Shown one piece after another: positions 1 through 6,064 of a stretch of DNA of 8,385 nt. The notes under the pieces were generated by a model, which had not been told where the DNA came from, did not search any database, and was given only the letters and a program-made list of their open reading frames with translations. Position numbers and translations under genes: made by a program. This stretch comes from Thermoplasmata archaeon (GTDB taxonomy: Archaea > Thermoplasmatota > SW-10-69-26). The DNA is taken from positions 1 through 8,385 of the forward strand of contig PWVY01000258.1 in the NCBI GenBank assembly GCA_003561665.1, read 5' to 3'. Within the stretch, counting starts at the first letter, position 1. Each line of letters starts with the position of its first letter.

Positions 1-744
1 CCGGTCGCTCCAGCCCCAGGAGCCGCTTCCTTCCCATGATCGGTTGTGTTCCCATTGGGCGCGGTCCCAGTCACCCCAGCCCCCGGTCATGTCGAACGTG
101 AAGGAGTTGATGTACTCGCCCGTGGTCGCGTTCACGACGCCGAACCCGCTGACATCGTTCCCAACGATGGCCATCATCCAAACGGGGTCCTCATCGGGTG
201 TGTCCTGCATGAGGCCGTACATGGCCATGCTGGGGTTGGCGCGGGCCCAGTCCTCATCGTTCTGGGCGATGGTTTGCACGGCGTCCGTGCTGTCCACGTT
301 CCATCCCGTGATGGGCGTCTGGTTGTGCGCTTGGGTTTCCTTTTCATCGATGACGGTCCCGTTCCCATCGACCACGACGACGAGGGCTTGATCGTCTGCC
401 TCGTACATGTAGACCCATGCGGGCGCTTGCCCGTTCCCCACCGCGCCCCAGCTCGTGTTGAACGCATCCGCATGGTACGGGCTTGGCCCTGCGGGAGCGT
501 GCGATCGTTCACCGTGAGAGTGGTGGCGTTCCTCCGATTCGGCGGCGTAGATGCCCACGAGGCTGGCTTGAGGGTTCCAGGCGTCGGCCCGCTCTTGCGC
601 GGGATCCTCCATCGATTTGCCCGTGCTCGTTTGCCCCATCGCGCCGATGCAACCCGTGAACGCGACCGCCACCAGCACGAGGGCTCCAAGAAGGGCCCAG
701 GGGGGTATCGTCCGATTCGTTTCTCCCATCGTCATCGACCTCAT
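1..744 (-). CDS. Secreted lipoprotein with two PepSY-like repeats (partial, C-terminus beyond the left edge)
   Basis: The reading frame is open from an ATG at 744 to the window edge (248 codons, no stop). Residues 16-31 are hydrophobic and end in a lipobox (A-F-T-G-C, Cys32), so the protein is probably lipid-anchored on the outer face of the membrane. Residues 72-91 form a His-rich linker with six histidines, a possible metal-binding patch. Two related segments follow: residues 108-137 (P-A-W, then a VVVVDGNGTVID strand) and 187-214 (P-V-W, then VVNATTGEYI), joined by a DSTDAVQTIAQND helix. This is the look of PepSY-type repeats in archaeal lipoproteins, which are thought to be extracytoplasmic binding or inhibitory modules; the assignment is by eye. 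ATG 744 lies about 25 nt from a TATA element; in-frame ATGs at 735 and 729 are alternatives. It lies downstream of the membrane regulator in the same direction but has its own promoter. Confidence 0.8.
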   Translation of the reverse strand, partial: MRSMTMGETNRTIPPWALLGALVLVAVAFTGCIGAMGQTSTGKSMEDPAQERADAWNPQASLVGIYAAESEERHHSHGERSHAPAGPSPYHADAFNTSWGAVGNGQAPAWVYMYEADDQALVVVVDGNGTVIDEKETQAHNQTPITGWNVDSTDAVQTIAQNDEDWARANPSMAMYGLMQDTPDEDPVWMMAIVGNDVSGFGVVNATTGEYINSFTFDMTGGWGDWDRAQWEHNRSWEGSGSWGWSDR

Positions 745-765
745 GCCGTGGACCCTCGCGGTGCG

Positions 766-778
766 CTTAAAACGTTTT
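766..778 (-). promoter_or_regulatory. BRE/TATA promoter of the lipoprotein gene, overlapped by a palindrome
   Basis: On the minus strand the sequence reads AAAAACGTTTTAAGCG. The TTTTAAG TATA-like core is centred near 769, about 25 nt upstream of ATG 744, with an A-rich BRE-like stretch before it. This spacing predicts a leaderless or nearly leaderless transcript. The perfect 10-bp palindrome AAAACGTTTT (769-778) overlaps the element and could be an operator. It is the only recognisable content of the 745-797 gap. Confidence 0.55.
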
Positions 779-797
779 TGCTGGCCCCGGTGAACCG

Positions 798-3011
798 TCA
801 CGCGGATCTAACGTTCTCAACGGTCTTTGCGGGGTGAAGAGCGATGCTTCGCCCGTCTCGCTTTTTCTCCACGAGGCCCGCATCGATCAACCGGTCCACG
901 ATCTTATGCGCGGCGGGGGGGGTTGTCCCCAACGCCGTGGCCACCTCGGAGAGGCTTGCTCCGGGGTTGTCCTGGATCGCCTGGAACGCATCCGCCGTAT
1001 CCCCGATGCTCAACACGGTGTGCGCCTCCATGGCCGCTTGCCCCATGGTCCCCTGCGGGAACCACCGACGAGATCCACGATGGCCTGCGGAGGCCACAAG
1101 GCCTTCGCGTTCCAACCGGTCCAAGTGGTATCGGACCGTGGACGCCGAACAATCAGCCGCTTGGGCAAGCGCTGCCAAGGATTGTCCTGGGGATGCCTCA
1201 AGCGCCTCGTACACCCGCTTCCGCGTGGGATGATCCAACAGTTCGGCGCGTGTTAACCGGCTGTACAGCGGGATACCCACACCCAGCTTGATGACGAGGA
1301 CTGCCAAGAGCGCAAGCGTGCTCGCGGTCGCGATTCCAAGCACGACCGGCGCATCCAACGCGGCGGGACCATCGCTTGCCCCCACGAACGGCCGATCCGA
1401 CCACTCCGGCGAAGAACCGCCCCCGATGGGGGCTCCCAGCCATGACCCCATCGTTTGCACGTTCATGCGCTCGTGCTCAAGAAGGGCACCGTCTTCCGGG
1501 TGCACCTCGATGAGGCTGTAGGTCTCACCCCAGTCGAAGAAGTTCACGCTTGCGTCCCCATCGCCCGGGTCCTTCCAGCCTACCTCGATAGGCTGTTCTC
1601 CCTGGCCGGTGAGCGGGTGCGTCCAGGAGAAGGCGTTGGCTCGATGCTCCTCGTGCGTATCAGGATCGTGCATCGCCCAAGCGTCGGTCAAGGACGGGAC
1701 CGTCGGCAAGGATCCCGGGAAAGCCTCCAAGGCGGGTCGGGCTTCTGCCTGGTAGGAGTTGGCCCGGTTCTCCGTCACGGGAACGGGCGCCTCGATGAGG
1801 GGTTCACCCGGTGCACGAAGCTCGACGGTTCGCTCGCTGACCAACCGATAGGCCTCCCCATCCTCACGAACAACGTGGAAGATCCAAGCATAAGACCGTT
1901 CTGTCCGTGTGACGGTCTCCTCGAAGTGGGTTTCGTACGCTCGAGCGCTTGGGCTTGCATCCCACCACTCCTGGAACGCCAGGAGGGTCGGATCGTTCAA
2001 GATCGCATCAACGGCCTCCTCCTTCGCGTACGGCAACCCCCCTTCTCCGCCTGGCGGTCCCCATCGCGTATCCTGCTCGAAGACGAGCCGCTTGTTCGAT
2101 GCGGGCCATGAAGGCAACCCCGCATCCGGCACCACGCCGTCGCTTCCCCGATGGAAGCGCTCCAGAAGGATGCTGGCCTCCACCGCCCCCCCGCTTTCAC
2201 CCTGTGGAGACTCCTCATCCTCCCCGAGCGCTTGGAACCAAGGAACGAACGGGTTCGCACCCATCAGGGAAACCTCCTCCGAAGCGTTCGCTGAACCTGC
2301 CACCGGCGACACCCACGCCTCAAGGTTCACCTCCACCGGGTACGGGATCTCCTCCTTGTACCACACATCCATCACCAACTCCCCCTCCGGCGCCTCAGCC
2401 ATGATCAAGAACCGGGCCCCCTGCCCCCCCTCCTCCAACGTAACGACCTCAGCCACCTCGACACTGATCTCAACCCGATGCTCTTCCGCGACCACGGAAA
2501 GATCCGCACCACAAAATTCCCCCAACGGGACCTTGGCACCCTCGCGCACCGTTTCACCCTGCAACCCGCTCAAAAAGAAGCACTCCGGCCCCCACGGGTC
2601 ATGGTGACGGTTCGCGAACGTGGCCATCTCCACCTCCACATCCAAGAAATCAGGCGGATTTACCTCGCTCACGAGCGCCGGAGACCCCCTCGCGTACACC
2701 CACGACGTCCACGGCAACTCCAACGCCTGATCCTCCGCAACAGCGTACGTCTTGAACGGCACCACCTCCCGCTCCACCCCATACGCGTCCAAGCGCGTGG
2801 TCCACGCACCCAACTCGAACGCGAACTTCAGCCCATCCGAATCCTCCGCCTCCCCATCCACGACGATGCTGCTTGGCGTATACAACCCCGAATCCCCCGA
2901 GCGAGGCTCCGCCACCGTGAACGAACTCGAGAACACACCCCCCGCGGCCACAGGAACGAAAGCCACGATGGCCAATCCGACGACAAGAAACCCGAACGCT
3001 CCAACACGCAT
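798..3011 (-). CDS. Membrane-anchored one-component transcription regulator: large ectodomain, one TM helix, two winged helices
   Basis: The protein has 737 residues from ATG 3011. Residues 1-26 are a hydrophobic signal or anchor (MRVGAFGFLVVGLAIV...). An acidic, strand-rich extracytoplasmic region of about 530 residues follows; I recognise no domain in it. It has one obvious cysteine pair, Cys144 and Cys167, a possible disulfide. Residues 555-580 are one membrane helix (PVVLGIATASTLALLAVLVI) followed by a basic stretch. The cytoplasmic tail holds two winged helices. The first (about 594-652) is ArsR-like, with HPTRKRVYEAL and a STVRYHLDRLEREGLV recognition helix; the second (about 672-732) is MarR-like, with AAHKIVDRLIDAGLV. 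The design implies sensing an envelope signal and binding DNA at the membrane without a kinase; the ligand is unknown. A GTG at 3026 would add five residues, but a TATA box centred near 3039.5 sits 28 nt before ATG 3011, which favours a leaderless start there. The lipoprotein gene next to it is a plausible target. Confidence 0.85.
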   Translation of the reverse strand: MRVGAFGFLVVGLAIVAFVPVAAGGVFSSSFTVAEPRSGDSGLYTPSSIVVDGEAEDSDGLKFAFELGAWTTRLDAYGVEREVVPFKTYAVAEDQALELPWTSWVYARGSPALVSEVNPPDFLDVEVEMATFANRHHDPWGPECFFLSGLQGETVREGAKVPLGEFCGADLSVVAEEHRVEISVEVAEVVTLEEGGQGARFLIMAEAPEGELVMDVWYKEEIPYPVEVNLEAWVSPVAGSANASEEVSLMGANPFVPWFQALGEDEESPQGESGGAVEASILLERFHRGSDGVVPDAGLPSWPASNKRLVFEQDTRWGPPGGEGGLPYAKEEAVDAILNDPTLLAFQEWWDASPSARAYETHFEETVTRTERSYAWIFHVVREDGEAYRLVSERTVELRAPGEPLIEAPVPVTENRANSYQAEARPALEAFPGSLPTVPSLTDAWAMHDPDTHEEHRANAFSWTHPLTGQGEQPIEVGWKDPGDGDASVNFFDWGETYSLIEVHPEDGALLEHERMNVQTMGSWLGAPIGGGSSPEWSDRPFVGASDGPAALDAPVVLGIATASTLALLAVLVIKLGVGIPLYSRLTRAELLDHPTRKRVYEALEASPGQSLAALAQAADCSASTVRYHLDRLEREGLVASAGHRGSRRWFPQGTMGQAAMEAHTVLSIGDTADAFQAIQDNPGASLSEVATALGTTPPAAHKIVDRLIDAGLVEKKRDGRSIALHPAKTVENVRSA

Positions 3012-3033
3012 CACCCGAAAGCCCACCTATAGC

Positions 3034-3047
3034 CTTTTTAAAGTTTA
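3034..3047 (-). promoter_or_regulatory. TATA promoter of the membrane regulator gene
   Basis: The minus strand reads TAAACTTTAAAAAG, a strong archaeal TATA box with A-rich BRE-like bases before it. Its centre is about 28 nt from ATG 3011, which fits a leaderless message and decides the start against GTG 3026. It lies in the 67-bp gap after the permease stop codon, so the regulator appears to be transcribed separately from the permease. Confidence 0.65.
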
Positions 3048-3078
3048 TCGACCAACCGATGAAACCCCCCGAACGCGT

Positions 3079-4233
3079 TCAAACCGGCAGCAACCATACC
3101 AACACGAACGTGGCCACGATCGCGACCACGAACGAACCCACCCACGCCAACACCGTCCGCTGCACCTTCCTCGCGCTCACACGCTCCACCCCCGCCGCCA
3201 ACCCCGACCCCACCACCGCACTGATCACGCTCTCGTTGAAACTGATCGGGATCCCATACAACACCGCCGTCTGCGCGATTAAATACGACGGCAACAACGC
3301 CGCAATCGACCGCCTGGGCCCCAACGAACCATAATCCTGCGCCACCGCCTTAATCATCCGAGGCGCACCCGTCCACGACCCCGCCAACATCGCCAACGCA
3401 GCCACCAACAAAACATACCCCACGTTCACATCCATCCCCTCCACCACCGGCAACATAGGACCCGCCGCCAACCCCACCTGACTCCCCCCCGCAGAGAACG
3501 CCACCAACGCCCCCAACATGACCACGAAACGACGCTCCCCCCGCCGCTTGCTCGGCCGCATCTGCAACCAAACCACCAACGCAAACGCAACCGCGAACGC
3601 CACCGTCACGAACGGGACCACAACCCACTCAGCGTACCCCCACCGCCACGCCGCATACTGAGCGATGGACGACTGCATCCCCTCCGGCGCCAACAGATCA
3701 AACCGAATATGCGCCAATGAAGCGCCCAACACCGCCCCCAAGAACGGAACCGCCACACGCTCGATCACCAAGTCGCTGCGAAGAAACCGGGCGATCCCAT
3801 ACCCAAGGCCACCGCCCACGAACGGCGTCGCCAACCACAACGCCCCGATCTCCCCATACTTCCCCCACGCCGGTGCCCCACCCAACGCCAAACCCGCCCC
3901 AATCACGGCACCCGTCACCGTGAACGCCGTCGCGATCGGGTACCCCAGGAAAACTCCCGCCGCGACCAACCCGGCCGCCATCGCCAACGCGATCGTCGCC
4001 GCAAGCGGCGTCATCTGAACATCAAGGATCAACTCGTTCCCCACCGCGCTCGTCACGCTCCCCCCCTGCAAAACGGCCCCCAAGAAACCAAGAACCCCCA
4101 CCCACAGCGCCGCACGTAGCACCCCGATCGCGTTGGCCCCGACCGCAGGAGCAAACGGCGTCGAACCGCTAGAACCTGCACCGATCGCCCACGCCATGAA
4201 AACGCCTGCCAGCGTCGCGGCCGCAAGCGTCAA
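3079..4233 (-). CDS. PiT-family inorganic phosphate permease, haloarchaeal-type
   Basis: A 384-residue, very hydrophobic protein with the duplicated architecture of the PiT (PF01384) family, which imports phosphate using an ion gradient. Half one carries GAGSSGSTPFAPAVGANAIG (18-37) and GYPIATAFTVTGAVIGAGLA (97-116). Half two carries FSAGGSQVGLAAGPMLP (246-262) and GIPISFNESVISAVVGSGLA (327-346). These occupy the places of the classical GAND..ANA and P-x-STTH motifs. The match to what I remember of haloarchaeal permeases (AWAIGAGSSGSTPFAPAVGANAI) is close. A central basic loop (RPSKRRGERR, 226-235) separates the halves, and about ten membrane helices are visible. The start is uncertain: TTG 4233 keeps a first helix, the next in-frame start is ATG 4197, and neither has a clear Shine-Dalgarno or TATA element. 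It lies 60 bp downstream of the DUF5828-like gene and is probably co-transcribed with it. Strict phosphate specificity is inferred from the family. Confidence 0.85.
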   Translation of the reverse strand: MTLAAATLAGVFMAWAIGAGSSGSTPFAPAVGANAIGVLRAALWVGVLGFLGAVLQGGSVTSAVGNELILDVQMTPLAATIALAMAAGLVAAGVFLGYPIATAFTVTGAVIGAGLALGGAPAWGKYGEIGALWLATPFVGGGLGYGIARFLRSDLVIERVAVPFLGAVLGASLAHIRFDLLAPEGMQSSIAQYAAWRWGYAEWVVVPFVTVAFAVAFALVVWLQMRPSKRRGERRFVVMLGALVAFSAGGSQVGLAAGPMLPVVEGMDVNVGYVLLVAALAMLAGSWTGAPRMIKAVAQDYGSLGPRRSIAALLPSYLIAQTAVLYGIPISFNESVISAVVGSGLAAGVERVSARKVQRTVLAWVGSFVVAIVATFVLVWLLPV

Positions 4234-4293
4234 AACAGCCCAGACGGTAAGCGTTCGAACCCCCCCTACGTTCGGGAGCCCGGTGCTTGACGC

Positions 4294-4908
4294 CTACCAA
4301 GCGGGAGCGTCATGAGGCTCATCCTTCTCAAGCTGCTTGGCAACTTCCTCCTTGAGCCTATCGTTGTTGATGTTGACCTCGAATCGATATGCGTCCTTCC
4401 TAGGCGTGCACTGTTCGATGTTCGCGCTCAGAACCCGGTTGTCGAAATAGCACGGAGCCATCCGCGTCATCAAGTTCTGGTAGATGCTCTCCTCCACGAA
4501 ACGGAAGGCCTTGCGAATGCTTGTATCGAACGCACGCGTCGTTAAGCGGCTGGCCTCGACGATACGAGCCAAGATGGAGGCATCCACACGAGCATAATCA
4601 CTAGGCGCCAAAAGTGCAGACCCCGCATTGCCAAGATCCTCTACCGGCGGCCGACCGCGGCGTTCGCCCTCGCCTTCGACAAGGCTCGCCTTCTTGGCGG
4701 TTCGTGGTCGCACATCCTCTTCGAGCGTCTCCGCGATGCGCGGGCGCCATTCCTCCCATTCGCGGACCGCTTGACGGTACTCCTCGTGCTTCATCCGAGG
4801 ATGAGCCGAAGCGCCAAGCGCCCGAAGCGATTGAGAGATCGCATCCCCGTGAGAGACGACGTTCTCCCAGGGCCCTTCTACACGGAATCCGGAGAGCCGA
4901 GTTTCCAT
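4294..4908 (-). CDS. Conserved archaeal hypothetical protein (DUF5828-like)
   Basis: A soluble, charged protein of 204 residues with no signal peptide or membrane helix. It opens with METRLSGFRVEGPWENVVSHG. Residues 42-76 are helical (YRQAVREWEEWRPRIAETLEED), a polar Gly/Arg/Glu-rich linker follows (77-92), and then a helix (106-147). The C-terminal block, residues 136-192, contains VEESIYQNLMTRMAPCYFDN and SANIEQ...YRFEVNINNDRLKEEV. From memory this resembles the haloarchaeal DUF5828 family, including the acidic EWRP segment and the 'MT..APYYFDN..ISANI' motif, but I could not run a search. The function of that family is unknown to me. Cys153 and Cys167 are present but form no metal-binding pattern. 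A TATA element lies 32 nt upstream of ATG 4908. The permease follows after 60 bp in the same direction, so a role in phosphate uptake or its control is possible but unproven. The gene lies outside the strongly skewed composition blocks on either side. Confidence 0.75.
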   Translation of the reverse strand: METRLSGFRVEGPWENVVSHGDAISQSLRALGASAHPRMKHEEYRQAVREWEEWRPRIAETLEEDVRPRTAKKASLVEGEGERRGRPPVEDLGNAGSALLAPSDYARVDASILARIVEASRLTTRAFDTSIRKAFRFVEESIYQNLMTRMAPCYFDNRVLSANIEQCTPRKDAYRFEVNINNDRLKEEVAKQLEKDEPHDAPAW

Positions 4909-4936
4909 CGGTCACCAACACCCTCTTCGGCATTGC

Positions 4937-4945
4937 CCTTAACTG
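4937..4945 (-). promoter_or_regulatory. TATA element of the DUF5828-like gene, in a divergent intergenic region
   Basis: The minus strand reads CAGTTAAGG, with its TTAA core centred near 4940.5, 32 nt upstream of ATG 4908. This predicts a leader of only about 5 nt. TTAA is symmetric and the region is divergent, so the element could in principle also serve the THUMP gene. It would most probably drive both the DUF5828-like gene and the permease. Confidence 0.45.
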
Positions 4946-5040
4946 TTCCGTTCATGGTCTTCGGGATTCGACGAGCCTCGGCCCGGGGTGAGTGCGACGA
5001 CCATCGACACTGTCCCAGCGACTCATGGCCTCAGCCCCCC

Positions 5041-5055
5041 CGAAAGGGGTAAACC
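5041..5055 (+). promoter_or_regulatory. Possible BRE/TATA promoter of the THUMP gene
   Basis: CGAAAGGGGTAAACC combines a CGAAA BRE-like stretch with a weak TAAA core. Its centre is about 27 nt before the in-frame GTG at 5078, which would give a leaderless product starting MADDWTTF. It is too close to ATG 5066 to serve that start. The same CGAAAG sequence recurs before panE (7982-7987). Confidence 0.3.
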
Positions 5056-5065
5056 AAGGGGCCGC

Positions 5066-6064
5066 ATGATGCTGCGTGTGGCCGACGACTGGACCACCTT
5101 CCTGCTCCGATATGGCGAACTTGGCATCAAGAGCCCAAGCGTTCGACGCCGCTTCGAACAGCGGTTGGAGGCGAACCTTCGCAACGCCTTCAAACGTGAA
5201 GGAACGACCGTCCTGATCGAGCGAACCTGGGGCCGGTTCTTCCTGGAGACCCCTCGCCCTGACGTGGCGGAATCCATCATCGAGCACACCTTCGGGCTCG
5301 TGCATGCCTCCCCCGTGACCCCAACGGACGCATCCCTGGACGCGATCGATGCGACCGTGCGTGAGAAGGCCTCGAGCATCGTCTCGGGCGGGGACTCGTT
5401 CGCCATCCGGGCCCGACGGACAGGGAACCATCCGTTCACGTCGATGGATGTGGCCAAGAGGGCAGGCGCGGTCGTGCTGGATGAGGTCCCCGAGGCGAGC
5501 GTGGACCTGGATGATCCGGATGTCGAGGTGCATGTGGAGGTCCGCGATGGTGAAGCGTACGTCTTCTCCTCGTTCATCCAAGCACCGGGAGGGTTGCCTC
5601 GAGGCTCTCAGGGCAAGGTGATCGTCCCGTTCGAGGGGCCTCGTTCGCCCGCGGCAGCGTGGCTGGTGATGCGGCGCGGTTGCAGCGTGCACGCCGTTGT
5701 GCCAGCGTCGTGCGTGGGCGTGGTGGAGCTTTTGGAGCCTTGGGCCTCGGGGATGCGGTTCACGGTGTTGGAGGGGCCCGTTTCGCGGGAGGGGTTGTTG
5801 GGCGCATCAGAGGTGCTCGCACGGAGCGTGGGGGCTGGTTCGCTGGTGTTGGATGAGCACGAGTCCCGGGCGGGTGCGTGGAAGGCATCGGTCCCGGTGG
5901 TTCGCCCGTTGGCGGGGTTGCCGGGGAAGCGCTGGCCCCGGGGGGCGTATGCGTTGTCGAAAAGGGCGGCGGAGCTTCATCCGGGTCCGTGCGTTGTGAA
6001 GGATGGCATGGGTCGTGATGAGGCGGTGGCGGCGTTGGAGGATGCGGAGGTCCACGAGCTTTAG
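5066..6064 (+). CDS. ThiI-like THUMP-domain protein with a degenerate PP-loop
   Basis: The product has 332 residues from ATG 5066. Residues 12-40 match the ThiI N-terminal ferredoxin-like region (LLRYGELGIKSPSVRRRFE). A THUMP RNA-binding region covers about residues 70-180, ending with DPDVEVHVEVRDGEAYVFS and the GGLPRGSQGKV transition. In ThiI, a tRNA 4-thiouridine synthase, the next motif is SGGxDSP, which binds ATP. Here residues 187-195 read VPFEGPRSP: the serine, one glycine and the aspartate are lost and the loop is one residue shorter. The later AAWLVMRRGCSV and VPVVRPLAGLPG segments still align with the ThiI PP-ATPase domain, so this looks like a derived pseudo-enzyme rather than a frameshift. 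Tail length is about 145 residues, shorter than the usual domain. A GTG at 4988 would add 26 low-complexity residues, and GTG 5078 is the leaderless option; I chose ATG 5066 as a compromise close to the homologous core. A role in tRNA binding is inferred. Confidence 0.8.
   Translation: MMLRVADDWTTFLLRYGELGIKSPSVRRRFEQRLEANLRNAFKREGTTVLIERTWGRFFLETPRPDVAESIIEHTFGLVHASPVTPTDASLDAIDATVREKASSIVSGGDSFAIRARRTGNHPFTSMDVAKRAGAVVLDEVPEASVDLDDPDVEVHVEVRDGEAYVFSSFIQAPGGLPRGSQGKVIVPFEGPRSPAAAWLVMRRGCSVHAVVPASCVGVVELLEPWASGMRFTVLEGPVSREGLLGASEVLARSVGAGSLVLDEHESRAGAWKASVPVVRPLAGLPGKRWPRGAYALSKRAAELHPGPCVVKDGMGRDEAVAALEDAEVHEL

Noticed and set aside
46..837. 263-codon open frame on the plus strand
   Set aside because: It is antisense to the lipoprotein gene and has low-complexity, Arg/His/Val-rich composition. 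The minus frame has a lipobox, a promoter and PepSY-like repeats. Long antisense frames are expected in GC-rich DNA.
1909..2607. 232-codon open frame on the plus strand
   Set aside because: It is Ser/Pro/Thr-rich low complexity antisense to the regulator ectodomain, with no promoter or ribosome-binding site.
3027..3078. A hairpin terminator after the permease gene
   Set aside because: No convincing inverted repeat is present; the T-rich tract there is better explained as the promoter of the next gene.
4251..4266. GTTCGAAC resembling a tRNA T-loop, upstream of the permease
   Set aside because: On neither strand do the flanking bases form a five-pair T stem, and no acceptor stem, D-arm or anticodon arm can be drawn at the right distances.
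5618..5650. A frameshift as the explanation of the lost PP-loop
   Set aside because: The frame stays the same before and after, with recognisable ThiI residues on both sides and downstream, so the change is local substitution and a one-residue deletion.
4952..5692. 246-codon open frame on the minus strand
   Set aside because: It is His/Arg-rich and antisense to the conserved ThiI-like region, which has clear homology on the plus strand.
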